Shown one piece after another: positions 7,796-19,600 of a stretch of 64,000 bases of DNA. A program made the translations under genes and the position numbers. The stretch comes from Candidatus Kapaibacterium sp. (GTDB lineage Bacteria; Bacteroidota; Ignavibacteria; Kapaibacteriales; WFXC01): assembly GCA_015490805.1 (NCBI GenBank), contig WFXC01000014.1, forward strand, positions 1-64,000. The letters run 5' to 3'. Every line of letters begins with the position of its first letter. Within the stretch, counting starts at the first letter, position 1. The notes under the pieces were generated by a model, which worked only from the letters and a program-made list of their open reading frames with translations, did not search any database and was not told where the DNA came from.

Positions 7796-10042
7796 TTAGC
7801 GCCGACGACGACGGCGGCGTTGCTGTTCCAATTCCACAGGAATATTGATACTTGCCATTCCAAGTTCAGAAACCTTTCCGTTGATCGGATTGCGAACCCT
7901 TGCACCAATAGTAACGCTAACATTCCCACTGACCGATCGCTGACCTGCCGGGATCTTGCCCTTGAGGAACACATCCAACTTTACTTTACCTTCCCCTTGC
8001 TCTTCAATACTCACTTCATCGACCTCAAATCCAGCAACTTCTGACTGCACATTCTGCACACCCAGATCCTGCACATCCTTCATCGTTGCCACCTTCCCAG
8101 CCGTATCAATATATGGCAAGATAAGATCGATATCTCGCACTGTGAGCCGCACTTTCCCACCAGACAACCACTCCGGTTGTGATATCCCCATATTCTGGAG
8201 CTGGAAGTACGGTGGTTCCTGCTTGATTTCACGCGTGACTTCTGGAAGAATTTCCACCTCATCGCCAGTATATGGATGCTCCCAGACTAATTTAAGTGAC
8301 AGATTGTTCGCTTTCGCCGGCAGCGGGATTTTTGCATCCAGTCCTCGAATCGGTGGGGTTTGCGGATCGTGATCAAACCGTGCATAGATTTTGAACTGCT
8401 TGGCCGGGATCTTTCCACCAGAGGTCGGCTTGAGATTGAGCAATAATGCATTCCCATAGTACATATTCCGCAACCGAAATTCTAAATCCTTCCGATTTTG
8501 CTCTTCCAGCCCTGTTTCAAACACTTCCAGCGGCGTCTTACCCACCGTCGATTTCCCCATATTTGTCTGCGTAATGCGCACCTCATAGGTGCCCGGCGGA
8601 ATTGGTTCCGTGGTTCGTGCTTGATAAAAGCGCTTACCGCCTTTCGCTGCTCCCGGCGTTGTTGGCTGCGTTGTCGCCTGTTGATCGATTGGCTGAATGA
8701 TTAAAGGATATGCCTGCAACGTAGCAGGATCGACCACTTCGCCGGTCGGGAAGTTATTGCCTTGAAATGGACCGGAAGCGAAGTTAAAGATGATGGGCAC
8801 CGCATCAAACGTATAAATGGCTTCTGGAAGCTCCACATACGGCTCTGCAATGGTAATTGGCGGCTTCACTACCCGGATGTCAATCTGGTAACTCTGGCGG
8901 TTCTGCTCAAAATACTGTGAAGCATTGGGTGTGAGCAACTTGACGATATAACTATACAAATCCAACTTGTTGATCACCGCCGTTGGTTCCATATCCAGGT
9001 TAACTTCACCCTTCAGCACTTTTTGCTTTGCCTCATTCAACAATCGACCAAAATCTTCAACAGTAAGCTTTCCTTGTACCAGATCTTCAGCAGCCGGTAG
9101 ATTCAGGGCACCCAGAGAACGTTGCAGTTCCTTCTGCACCACGCGTAGATCTTTGATCTTGAGCTTGACCGTTCCAATATTGACCGTAAAATCGGGCGGT
9201 AACTCTTCGGGTGATACAACATCACCGGTAACACCCAGAATCCGATTCGTGCGCGAAACAAAACGCAACTTATACCATCCCGGTTTATTCGGTGGCTGGA
9301 AATACACTAAGAAAGCCCGCTTCCGGATTCGCCCTCCTTCCAGTTGTGCTAACCGCTGCGTTTCCTGCTCTGAGTACACAAATATACTGTCTTTTTTCAC
9401 AGCGAAGTCCGGCGCAAAGTCTCTGGCTGAGCCCAACTCCTTGACGTAGTATTTATACACCGGATGTTGCCAGTCCTTGGTCTTTTCAAGATCTAATTTT
9501 AGCTTACGCAGAAAAACCAGCCGCCACTGTCCACGATCCACTACCGGGCCAACTGGCTGGTTCAATTGGTTAAACTCCACGTGCCTTAAACTATCATCGG
9601 GAGGAAAATACGGTGGCTCAGCCGAATTACTGGGATGGTAAAAAATCTGGTATTCCAGCTCTTCCACGTTACCTAACCGAATCAGTTTTCGGAGTTCCTC
9701 TTCATAGTTCTCTGATTCCGGATCTAATTGCGCCGCTGCTGCAGCAACATCAGTAACACCAACTTCAATAAAATACTTCCGCCACTGCTTAATTTCCGGA
9801 CCCTCAGAAATCTTTACCTCCTGCAAAGTAATTTCATCTTGCGGACGCGTGCTAATGCCTTCGGTCCCGGCGCCAATTTGTAACTGCGCCAGGATACTTT
9901 CCACAATCCGCATTGTCTCCTTTTGGCGACGGATCAGGTTCTCTTCCGCTTCATCGCGCTCCACAATGATAATCAACAGTTCCAGGATCACCGCAAGATA
10001 TAACACAAAATAAACCTTCCCGGCACCACCACCTTTTGCCAT
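7796..10042 (-). CDS. GldM/PorM-like inner-membrane protein with large periplasmic region
   Basis: 748 residues: a Gly-rich cytoplasmic start (MAKGGGAGK), one transmembrane helix (about 10-27, VLYLAVILELLIIIVE) with a buried Glu, a helical stalk, then about 700 residues of mostly beta-sandwich sequence. A single charged helix followed by tandem periplasmic beta domains is the layout of GldM/PorM, which couples the GldL motor to the outer-membrane ring in type IX secretion and gliding. Sequence similarity is weak by eye and no gldL, gldK or gldN is adjacent, so this is a probable, not certain, relative. The C-terminus is seven arginines, odd for a periplasmic end. The two barrel genes follow it. 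Confidence 0.5.
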   Translation of the reverse strand: MAKGGGAGKVYFVLYLAVILELLIIIVERDEAEENLIRRQKETMRIVESILAQLQIGAGTEGISTRPQDEITLQEVKISEGPEIKQWRKYFIEVGVTDVAAAAAQLDPESENYEEELRKLIRLGNVEELEYQIFYHPSNSAEPPYFPPDDSLRHVEFNQLNQPVGPVVDRGQWRLVFLRKLKLDLEKTKDWQHPVYKYYVKELGSARDFAPDFAVKKDSIFVYSEQETQRLAQLEGGRIRKRAFLVYFQPPNKPGWYKLRFVSRTNRILGVTGDVVSPEELPPDFTVNIGTVKLKIKDLRVVQKELQRSLGALNLPAAEDLVQGKLTVEDFGRLLNEAKQKVLKGEVNLDMEPTAVINKLDLYSYIVKLLTPNASQYFEQNRQSYQIDIRVVKPPITIAEPYVELPEAIYTFDAVPIIFNFASGPFQGNNFPTGEVVDPATLQAYPLIIQPIDQQATTQPTTPGAAKGGKRFYQARTTEPIPPGTYEVRITQTNMGKSTVGKTPLEVFETGLEEQNRKDLEFRLRNMYYGNALLLNLKPTSGGKIPAKQFKIYARFDHDPQTPPIRGLDAKIPLPAKANNLSLKLVWEHPYTGDEVEILPEVTREIKQEPPYFQLQNMGISQPEWLSGGKVRLTVRDIDLILPYIDTAGKVATMKDVQDLGVQNVQSEVAGFEVDEVSIEEQGEGKVKLDVFLKGKIPAGQRSVSGNVSVTIGARVRNPINGKVSELGMASINIPVELEQQRRRRRRR

Positions 10043-10071
10043 TCCGGTTGCTCCTGCTTAAACAAACGAAA

Positions 10072-10103
10072 AAATTTTATGCCATACTTACACCGTTAAC
10101 AAG
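10072..10103 (-). promoter_or_regulatory. Possible promoter of the GldM-like operon
   Basis: On the minus strand, CTTG is followed after 20 bases by TAAAATTT, the same spacing as the better match before the HU gene. It lies just after the der terminator and about 30 bases before the GldM-like start. The -7 element is imperfect (TAnnTTTG expected). Confidence 0.35.
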
Positions 10104-10114
10104 TTTTCAATTAT

Positions 10115-10148
10115 ACAAAAAATTCCAGACTTAGCCGGACACTCTGGA
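10115..10148 (-). terminator. Probable terminator after der
   Basis: On the minus strand, TCCAGA and TCTGGA pair around a 13-base loop and are followed by ATTTTTT. It begins four bases after the der stop. The stem is short, so strength is uncertain. Confidence 0.55.
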
Positions 10149-10151
10149 CAT

Positions 10152-11462
10152 CTAATGCTTTGAACGAAAGCTGAGTCGCAAAGGAACTCCCTCGAAAGCA
10201 AAGTTTTCCCGCAAAGATCGCTCCAGATATCGCTTATAAAAATCCGGGATCCATCGAGGATGATTGGAGAAAAACACAAAATGTGGTGGGGCTGTTTCAA
10301 CTTGCGTTGCGTAGTTTAATTTAACTTCCTTCCCATTCCTGGAAGGGGGAGGGGTTTTGCGAACCCACTGCTGCAACATCTCGTTCAACTTTGCTGTTGC
10401 GACCCGCATTTGCCGTTTTTGATATACCTGCAACGCTGTTTTCAAAAGTGCGGGGACCCGTTGCTTCGTACGCGCGGAAACGAACACCACCGGCAGATAT
10501 TCTACGACAGGCATTGCTTCTGCTAAGCTCCTGCGCCAGTGATCTGCTTTTTTTTGCTCAGAAGGCACTGCATCCCACTTATTAACGGCTATCACAACCC
10601 CTTTCCCTTCCTGAAAAGCTTCATCAATCATCTGTTTTTCCTGCTTATGAAATCCCTCCAGGGCATCTACCACGATAATAACAACATCGGAACGCCGAAT
10701 AGCAGTTCGGGTGCGCACGGTGCTAAAAAATTCGATACGATCCCGAATACGACTTTTGCGTCGCAATCCAGCCGTATCAATGAGCAGAAGTTCTTTGCCG
10801 TAGAACCGAATGCGCGTATCCAGCGCATCCCGTGTTGTCCCTGCAATGGGCGTCACAATGCTACGCTCTTTACCAACAAGAGCGTTCAACAAACTTGACT
10901 TTCCCACGTTGGGTCTGCCAATAATGGCAATGCGAGGAATATCCGCTTCTTCCTCTGGTACCGATGCCTGCTGCAAAAAAGGTAAAGCCGTTTCCAGAAG
11001 CGAGTCGATATTACGTCCGTGCAAAGCAGAGCAGGGAACGATAGTTTCGCTGATGCCCAGCGCTGCGCATGCATACGCTTCAACATCGTGCTTTGGATCG
11101 TCGCATTTATTGGCAACAAGAATAACGGGTTTCTGCAACGGGCGTATCTGATCTGCAAGATGCATATCAGCAGCAGTGAGTTCCGAGCGGGCATCGCACA
11201 CGAAGAATATCACGTCTGCCTCTCTTAGTACACGCTCAACCTGCTGGTGTATAGCCTGTGCTATCGGCTCCTGAGGATCCGGAATAACACCACCAGTGTC
11301 AATGATGCGAATTTTCAAATTCTGCCACTCCAGGTATCCAACCAGGTAATCACGAGTTACCCCCGGCTGTTCCTCCACAATCGCGATCCGCTTTCCAACC
11401 AATCGATTGAACAACGTCGATTTCCCGACGTTCGGACGCCCAACTATAACGATTGTACGCAT
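10152..11462 (-). CDS. der: Ribosome-assembly GTPase Der (EngA)
   Basis: 436 residues, normal length for this tandem GTPase, which acts in maturation of the 50S ribosomal subunit. Two G domains are visible: GRPNVGKSTLFN, DTGG and NKCD in the first, GRPNVGKSSLLN, DTAG and NKWD in the second. They are followed by a KH-like C-terminal domain (about 345-436) ending in GVPLRLSFRSK. It is transcribed divergently from mtnA and followed by a hairpin terminator. Confidence 0.97.
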   Translation of the reverse strand: MRTIVIVGRPNVGKSTLFNRLVGKRIAIVEEQPGVTRDYLVGYLEWQNLKIRIIDTGGVIPDPQEPIAQAIHQQVERVLREADVIFFVCDARSELTAADMHLADQIRPLQKPVILVANKCDDPKHDVEAYACAALGISETIVPCSALHGRNIDSLLETALPFLQQASVPEEEADIPRIAIIGRPNVGKSSLLNALVGKERSIVTPIAGTTRDALDTRIRFYGKELLLIDTAGLRRKSRIRDRIEFFSTVRTRTAIRRSDVVIIVVDALEGFHKQEKQMIDEAFQEGKGVVIAVNKWDAVPSEQKKADHWRRSLAEAMPVVEYLPVVFVSARTKQRVPALLKTALQVYQKRQMRVATAKLNEMLQQWVRKTPPPSRNGKEVKLNYATQVETAPPHFVFFSNHPRWIPDFYKRYLERSLRENFAFEGVPLRLSFRSKH

Positions 11463-11574
11463 TCCATTGCCTCCTCAATCCATTTGTCAATGTCGCAAAG
11501 GGACGAACCCGTAGGCTTTGAAATGTAATTATTCGTCTCACGCCATAATTGTCAAACGATACTCTGTGCACGAA

Positions 11575-12720
11575 ATGCTGGTAAATGGGAAACCATACCG
11601 ATCCTTATGGGAAAGTAAAGATGGGGCAAGCGTTTTCATTATTGACCAGCGATGGCTTCCCCACCGGTTCGTCATTGAAGAAATCCGCACAGTTGAACAA
11701 ATGGCAACGGCAATCCGGGAAATGCACGTTCGTGGCGCTGTACTGATCGGTGCGGCTGCCGCTTACGGAATGGTCTTAGCTGCCCGGCAGGCGCTATCTC
11801 TCCCGCCTTCCGAATTCCACTCTGCGTTGCAAAAAGCGGCACAACAACTCCTCCAGACACGTCCAACCGCCATTAACCTCCAGTGGGCAATCGAGCAACA
11901 GTTGGCCCATCTCCAGGAAAATTCAGATCCTGCTACTACCCTGGCAGCGTTTCTGGCAACTGCCCGGAAAATTGTGGATGAGGACCTGCACCGTTGTGCT
12001 TCCATCGGGCAATATGGATTTGCTATCCTCGAACAGCTCATCAAAAAGAAAAGTGGTCAACCACTCAATATTCTCACTCACTGCAATGCCGGATGGTTGG
12101 GCTGCATTGACTACGGCACTGCAACGGCGCCGATCTACCACGCTGCGGAGCACAGACTGCCACTCCACGTATGGGTGGATGAAACGCGCCCATGGAATCA
12201 GGGGGCACGACTGACAGCGTGGGAACTGGCTCAGCAGGGTATTCCCCACACGGTCATTGCTGATAATGCCGCTGCTCATTTGATGCAGCGGGGAATGGTG
12301 GATGTTGTCATCATTGGCGCAGATCGCGTCACTCGCACTGGCGATGTAGCAAACAAAATCGGTTCCCTTGAAAAAGCGGTGTGTGCCCATTACTTCAACG
12401 TTCCCTTTTACGTTGCCCTGCCAACTTCCTCCATCCATTGGGAACTCTCCGATGGTGTTGCAGATATCCCGATCGAGGAACGCTCTGCTGACGAAGTGCA
12501 TTATGTTTCTGGATGGAATGCCAGTGCGCAGGAACTATGTACTGTCCGAATCACTCCCCGGCAATCTCCGGCGCGCAACTGGGCATTCGATGTTACGCCG
12601 GCAACCTTTATTACGGGATTCATCACCGAATTTGGCGTGTTTGCCCCTTCGGAACTGGATACCCTTCGCAGTAAGATAGCACCATCAGTTGAAACACCCT
12701 ATGATACAACCCAACCATAG
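11575..12720 (+). CDS. mtnA: S-methyl-5-thioribose-1-phosphate isomerase
   Basis: An eIF2B-like isomerase converting methylthioribose-1-phosphate to methylthioribulose-1-phosphate in methionine salvage. Visible signatures are MHVRGAVLIGAAAAYG, the active-site Cys in ILTHCNAG, the catalytic Asp in IGADRVTRTGDVANKIGS, and LPTSSIHWELSDG. The ATG at 11575 gives the family's normal N-terminus (MLVNGKPYRSLWE); the track ORF begins 19 codons earlier at TTG (11518). Neither start has a strong ribosome site. It overlaps the next gene by 20 bases. No other salvage gene is in the window. An aldose-like paralogous function cannot be excluded. Confidence 0.92.
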   Translation: MLVNGKPYRSLWESKDGASVFIIDQRWLPHRFVIEEIRTVEQMATAIREMHVRGAVLIGAAAAYGMVLAARQALSLPPSEFHSALQKAAQQLLQTRPTAINLQWAIEQQLAHLQENSDPATTLAAFLATARKIVDEDLHRCASIGQYGFAILEQLIKKKSGQPLNILTHCNAGWLGCIDYGTATAPIYHAAEHRLPLHVWVDETRPWNQGARLTAWELAQQGIPHTVIADNAAAHLMQRGMVDVVIIGADRVTRTGDVANKIGSLEKAVCAHYFNVPFYVALPTSSIHWELSDGVADIPIEERSADEVHYVSGWNASAQELCTVRITPRQSPARNWAFDVTPATFITGFITEFGVFAPSELDTLRSKIAPSVETPYDTTQP

Positions 12721-13378
12721 CTCAGTTGCGAGCAACCAACGCAGCATCCATCCACGGCTCCGACAGACGCTTCAGCGGCATCTTAACGCTCCCTATCAGC
12801 GTCCCTTTCCTCCTTTTAGCTCCGATGTCTTTGAAGCACTGGAACATATTTTGAACAATCACTCAGAGTTGCTCATCCTCGACGCAGGATGTGGCACAGG
12901 GATGAGCACTGTTCGTCTGGCGCTGCATTTCCCCCAAGCTACTGTTATCGGCATTGATAAATCTGCAGTCAAGCTATCGAAGAATCCCTGGAAGCGTTCA
13001 GGCAAATTGCCCCGCAATTGTTTCCTGCTGCGCGGCACCATTGAAGATGTCTGGCGATGGCTGGTCCAGCAAAAGATTCTCATCCATTACCATCTCCTCT
13101 GGTACCCCAATCCCTGGCCCAAGTCCCGTCATATCAAACGCCGGTGGTATGGGCATCCCGCTTTCCCTTTCCTTTTCCAGTGCTCTCTGTGCGTCGAATT
13201 GCGTACTAACTGGAAGATCTATGCTCAGGAATTTGCGCTGGCAGCAACGGACATCACCGGCAGCACACCTGAAATTACAGCGTTCTCTCCGGTAACTCCT
13301 CTTACCCCTTTTGAGCACAAATATGCCCGGCGCGGCGAATCGCTGTATAAAGTACGATGGTACGCCACTGACTGCTAA
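12701..13378 (+). CDS. trmB: tRNA (guanine-N7)-methyltransferase-like protein
   Basis: About 225 residues of class I SAM-dependent methyltransferase: SAM loop LDAGCGTGMST, then YPNPWPKSRHIKRRW, the TrmB family signature for binding and methylating G46 of tRNA. It would make m7G in the variable loop. The start at 12701 (MIQPNHSS) lies inside the 3' end of mtnA, suggesting coupled translation; the track start at TTG 12689 is less likely. The C-terminus (THKYARRGES-like FEHKYARRGE) also fits TrmB. The interval to the convergent gene end at 13686 contains no other gene. Confidence 0.85.
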   Translation: MIQPNHSSVASNQRSIHPRLRQTLQRHLNAPYQRPFPPFSSDVFEALEHILNNHSELLILDAGCGTGMSTVRLALHFPQATVIGIDKSAVKLSKNPWKRSGKLPRNCFLLRGTIEDVWRWLVQQKILIHYHLLWYPNPWPKSRHIKRRWYGHPAFPFLFQCSLCVELRTNWKIYAQEFALAATDITGSTPEITAFSPVTPLTPFEHKYARRGESLYKVRWYATDC

Positions 13379-13606
13379 TATCCTTCCGGAATCCAGTTCG
13401 AATGACGTGTTGATCTTCCACAAAAAGGTCAAAGTTCGCATTCGAATTTCCTGAGGAAAAAATTTTTGCTTCTCGATTCTTCTTACTTCTCCCACCAGGA
13501 TCGTACTGGAATACGCAGAGAGAATCCCTCAAGAGCTAAACCAGGTAGTTGGATCGATGGAAAAAACCAGCAACCAAGGAGAGGAAGCTAAACGAAACAC
13601 CAACAT

Positions 13607-13640
13607 CAAACAAAAAACCGGATCCCCGCAGGGATCCGGT
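13607..13640 (-). terminator. Rho-independent terminator after the T9SS cargo gene
   Basis: On the minus strand, ACCGGATCCC and GGGATCCGGT make a 10-bp perfect stem with a 4-base loop, followed by TTTTTTG. It lies about 45 bases beyond the stop of the 2042-residue gene. Confidence 0.92.
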
Positions 13641-13685
13641 TCTGGTTCCGACAAACCCTTGTTACCTTCGATGAATAGCGAACAC

Positions 13686-16600
13686 TTAGCGGACAATGAC
13701 GACACGCTGGTAATATCGCTTATTGCCAGCCTGAAGTTCCAGCGTATAGCTCCCTGCCGGCAACATACTGACATCCAGTGTGATCCGATGTGTACCTGCG
13801 GTACTCAGTTCTCGAGTTGCTACCTTTGCCACCTGGCGTCCGACAACATTCAGCAATCGGATCACCACAGGAACTGGCTCTGGCAACTCATACCGCACTA
13901 CAAGCTGATCGTGTGCCGGCTGCGGATGCGGCTGATACAATGTTATATCTCCATAATGCTGTGCTTCTGGTACATTGGTGGTTCCTTGAATGATAAATGG
14001 ATCCGTTCGATCATATTCCAGCGCAGGTTCGCCCGGATAGATAGCGCGAAGAATAACGGTTTTGGTACCTTCCATTGGCGGCACGACCCAGTCAACGTAA
14101 CGGCGGCTGGCATCCACATTCGCCATTACGGTTGTCCAGGTTTCGCCATTGTCAGTACTAAGCTGGATATCGACGTATTCCACTGCGTTTTGAATCGTCC
14201 ACCGCACTCGAGCAACCTGCCCAACCTTCAGGCTGACATCCTTTCGCGGGTAGGTAAAGGTAAAGCGTCCTGCCAGAACTCGGAACTCTTCGGACACTGC
14301 CATTACTTCCCGAGATCCATCAGGTAACACTTCGACCATCCGAATCTGGGCGTGACGCGTATTGACAAATGGCACGCGCCAGTAAGCATTCTTTGCCGAA
14401 GCGCTTAAGATCGAGGTATTGACTTCCCAGGTCTTCCCAGCATCTGGTGAGAAGTCGAACTGTACCTGATCCAGCCCTTTGGCTTCCCAGAGGATCTGAG
14501 CAGTGGAGCCGCCGAAGTATACAGGATCATCGGCCGAAGGCTTCAGAATCCGCGCATAGGCACTCACGATGCTGAAATAGTCATCACTCCGATCTAACTC
14601 GATTCCTGTAAAGTCATCCAGGATACGCACCAGGCAGCGATTCGACTCGATTCCGGCTGGCACTGTCCACAACAGTTCTCCAGTTGCAGGATCCAGTGCC
14701 TGATCCACCACGTTGTACCACGTCTCGCCACCATCGACGGAATATTGCAACCGAATGCTCTCTTCCCCAGTATGGATCCACTTCACCCGATACGGACGAT
14801 TTGGTCGCCATTGCTCACCACCGTTGGGAACAACGACTTCAGCCGTGAAGAAGAAGATCGGCTTAATAGTCTCAAAGATACCCTGATCAGTGACATTTGC
14901 CCCATCTGTTGTATGCACCACCGTGCTTTCGTACCACTCGAAGGTGATAATGCCAGATCGCTCTTTGATCAAGAATCGCAGCGTACCCAGCAAGGTTGGC
15001 GAATCAGGAACCAATGATCCAGGACGGCGAGCATACTGGTCATAATCAATTTCAATCGTTCGCACATTCGGCAGCGGTTTATCTGCTCCAGGTTTAGGCG
15101 CCGAGTACGTTTGCGCATACCCTCGTTGCGGCTTATTGTGGAAGGGAGACCCATTGGTATTGTATAGGTTCATGAACTGCAACTTCGTCGGATCATATTG
15201 CAACGCAAAGGTTGCATTACCTAATGCAAACGGCTCCCCTTCATTCTGGATATACACATCGACCTCAACATAATTACCGACAAGCCTTGGGACTGCCAGT
15301 ACTCGATATTCAATCCCGCCACCACTCAGGACGTAATTTCCTAAGCGAATTCCTTTGCGCACAGGTCCAACCTCTTGGGTTAATACCGCGCTGGCAAACC
15401 GCTGATAGTTGGCATTAAACCACTCCGAACGCCAAGGATCCTCTCGTGCTATAACTGTCAGTGGGTCGTAGTCAGCAGGTCGAATCCCTGTGGGGAAGGT
15501 TACGTCATAAATTGACGACACTTTACCAAAGTTACGATCAACGATGGTACGATCCGTTGCATTAACCTGTCCGTCCCCGGTGACATCTGAACGGACCAAG
15601 TTTGTCCCTGCATCCAACCGTACCCGTACGCGGTCTGCTGCGTTTATTTGACCATCTCGCTCCACATCACCAGCAACCATCGAAGCAATAGCATCCACAG
15701 CACCAATGACTCCAGTTCGTCCATTGTTATAAATCAGACCTGTATTGGAATAGTAAGTCGCGGTGGGTGAAGTTTCTGCTGGACCATATGCCGTGTAATA
15801 GCCAGCCGTTTGCCATGCACTGGACGGCACCGTAGTAATGGTAATATTCGCCCACGTACTGGGCAGCACATTGCCGGCTGTTCCGTTCCACGTCTGGAAG
15901 TCCCAGCCAGATTCAATATCCCACGTAGCTTCATTATCTCCGCTAATACGGAACGGTGCTGGAAGACGGGACATCACTGGCAGGTGGTTGATATGGTCAA
16001 CAACTGCCCAGTAGTTTCCTTCCGGTATCGTTGTAAAGAGCACCGGAACATTGGCATACTTGTTATTACCAGCATTCCGATTAGCAGGATTCAAATCGGA
16101 ATATCCATTGACTGAGAGTGCAGAATCCATAAACTGTCCCGGCGATCCAGCATTATCTTTGTACAGCTTAATCACCAAACCACCACTTTCAAAAGTGGAA
16201 GCAAGATTAGCTTGAATGTTGGCTCCAGTTCCAATGTGATATCCTTCCAGTAATACCCGCACGGTGAAGTTACCACGCGGAACGACAGTAAACAACGGAC
16301 TTTCTGCTCGCACTGTGTCGATCACTGTTGCTGTTGTAACGCTTAGGCGCAATCGAGCATTGGTCAAGGCAGCTGCTATTGGCCCTTGATCTGTGTAAAC
16401 CCCATCATCATTCAGATCAGGATCGGTCAATCCTGCATCTAAGCTTCCGGCAAACTGAACCGGTGCCCCTGTACCGTTAAATTGATACTCGCTGGTGGAA
16501 GGCAGCGTAAATGCAATCGTCTGGGTTGTATGCCAATATGTGCTTCCGACATATTGATAGGGTTGGATCAACATTCCACCGCCTCCTCGAATGGAAAATT

Positions 16601-19600
16601 CCAGCGATGGGGGTACCCCTGGAGATCCACTGGTCACCCCTGTTGCTCCCGTATAATGGAATCCAACCCATCGAACTCGGACCGTAGAACCAGTCGTGTT
16701 CACCACTTGTTGCTTAAACACTGGCTCCACTACTTTAATGTATGGCTCATTTGCCACGAATTTCAACGAGTCCACGCCATAGAATCGAGCAATGACTTTA
16801 TTGTTGCTGGAAGCAAAGGATCGGTTAAAGTTCCGATTGACAGAGTTATTAATGAAAGATCCACCGTTGAAATCAAATGCTGCGACCAAATTGGCATTAT
16901 AGGACGACGTTAAGTCCTTAGCATAGACCGCTTGAGCTCCCCAAACAAATTTAGTCATCGATGTTGGTTCCGCTCCAGCAGTGCTTTCAGAATTCGGAGC
17001 CCCTTTCCAGAATCGAATTTCCCGAATTTCTCCAATAAACCCAGCATCAACTGTATCAGCACCAGTTCCCAGCTTGGGCTCATAACCGATGTAGAAATCC
17101 GAGGTATCGCTAATATCCACGTACAGATTGCTTCCTAACTGATTCGTGATCGTAGTATCAGCGCTTTGCGGCACACCATCGATATAGAATCGAATGTCCG
17201 ACTGCCCACCGTTCCCCAGATTGACATAAACACCGACGTGCGTCCAGGCGGAGTCTGTGCTTACGGTCAATGGTTTCTCCAGCGGCTTTGTAGAATCGCT
17301 CCTTGCAATACGTTCTACGCCCGCCGTATCGGTAATTCGGAACTCCAACTGCCCAGTTGACAAAAGACGCAGTGAATAGTAGCGATACTTCCGTGCGGTA
17401 TCCACTTTACTTACGATTGGGAAATATCCCTCCGCAGCCGTCGGGAAACGATACGGTCGAATCCAGGCTTCGATAAAGAAATCATTGCCAGTAATGGCAA
17501 AAGGACCGCCATCTTCGACCACAACAATGTCAGATTTGTTTTTGTAAAGTGAGAAGTATGGCGCTACCGTTGCTGGATCTGAGGTGAAGACCACATTGGT
17601 ATCCCCACCAACGGCACCCCGAATCCGCACCCAGATAGGTGCAGAATAGGCTCCCCCAGCTAAATTGCGAAGATCTGCGCTCTCATAGGGCTCCCACGTT
17701 GTTCTACCATTGCCTAAGAGAACGCTGTTGAGCGGTGTACCAGTCGCCGATGAAGCATAGCTCCACGTAGAATTATCCAGTGAGTACTCAATTTGCACGG
17801 TGGCATTAGTTCCATTATTCAAACCATAACCAACCCACCGTACTTCGAACGTTATATTTTGCCGGTTAGAGATCCCTTCTCCTCCAGTCGGAGCTGTCAA
17901 TCGCAAGTGCGGAAGGTCTGGCCGAAACCGAATCGTATTATCACTCCGACTACCTGCCAAGTAGTGAATCAAAGTATCCGAACCATTTTGATAGTAAGAT
18001 TCACTGGCTAAATCGACATTGCTTCCCTCCAGAGTAAAGTACAGTTCCAAGGACTTCAGAATATTTGCTGTCCCGCTGGTATTGGTTGGATTATCAATTC
18101 CTGCTACCCGCTGCCGAATCTCCTCTTGAGTCAAGGCTGCCCGCCAAATTCGAATTCCTTTGATACCCCCATGGAAATAGTTTTCCGCAGGAATTGTAGC
18201 ACTGGTCGTATTATTTGGATCAACTCCTACCCAGATTGGATGATCTGTCGGTAATGGTCGGATATCAGCAGCGTTTGTATTCACGTATTCTACCGCTATT
18301 TCGCCATCCAGAAACAGCCGAACGGTATCATTTTTGACCACTGCCGCCAGATGACGCCAGTTAGCCGCATGACTGTTTCCTAAGGGGATAGCATCACTGA
18401 CCGCAATCAAAGAATCATACGCCACGACATCTGCTAAATACCCATTTGCTCCTCTTCCTAGCACCTCCCGAACTCGGAAAGCCGGAAACTTTCCATTTTT
18501 CAAGTACAAAATCCAGCTCCCCTCTTCGGGCGCTCCAGGACCAGGACTTGAGGCAATAATCCCTGGATTTCCACTGACAACTTCATTTAAGTTCACCCAT
18601 GCCTCGACCGTAAATTCTGTTGGCGTGCTAAAGGTTTTAGTTGTTTTAAAGTACTCCTGACTGCTACTTCCAGCAATTTGAAGGAAGAAAATTCGACCAT
18701 AAACAAAATCTGCATCGCTAATATCAAATGGCGTTAACCGCCCTCTGGTAACAATGTTGCTATTATACCCCGTTTCATCCAGTTGCGTAATACGAAGCCG
18801 CGCCTGTTCCGATCGTGCTACTAACGTTGGATTAGTTGCCCATACGACTCGTAATGGCTGACGATAAGTAGAAGCAGACAAGGTAAGCGGTGCTCCTGTA
18901 TACGTGCTAATGATATGAGTTGAAGCTGTTGTCGAAATTTCTCCCGACACGTGATTTGCTAATACCCCTCCCGATACCAAGGAAGCGGTAGACGAGGTCG
19001 TTTCCGCTACCCTTCCAACCTCTGTCCACGAATTGCCACCATCAAGAGACAGTTCAATCACATACGCAGTAGCGTTCGTCGCATAGCTAACCTGATCTTC
19101 TGCAAAGCCACTTCGTTCAAAATAGATCGGATATCCCACCAACGTGTTGTTCAAATAAGAAGCATCTCGATCCACTACCTCAGAGGGTCCATTAGGATTG
19201 AGAATGGTAATACCAACGATTCGGAAACTGCCAGGATTGATAAATTGCACCTGGCTCTCAATGTCGTTTCCATCGACATCAAAGATTCGAATATCCCCCA
19301 GAGTCGTCAAAGTATTCCACTGAAAATTTGCATCCTGCGTTGTATCCGGCGTATTGATGATATCAAAAATCAATTTTCCGACGAAACTTCCGCGTCCAGT
19401 TGACGACGGCTGTACCCCTCCAGATCCAAGGGTAGCCAATCGAACTTCCAGGGAATACAGTCCATCGGTGGGCGCTCCATAAGCCTGAGTTGCCAGATTG
19501 TTATATCCATTAACCCCGTGAAACTGGGAAGTAATCGTTACGATGGGGTTTGCTTGTGTCACATTGTAATGGACCGAATCGGTCGAAGATGGCGCCTGGG

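Noticed and set aside
11518-11574. TTG upstream start for mtnA
   Set aside because: Would add 19 residues not seen in the family; ATG 11575 matches the normal N-terminus.
13557-14327. 256-codon plus-strand ORF
   Set aside because: Antisense to the T9SS sorting domain of the 2042-residue gene; composition is low-complexity shadow and no family pattern.
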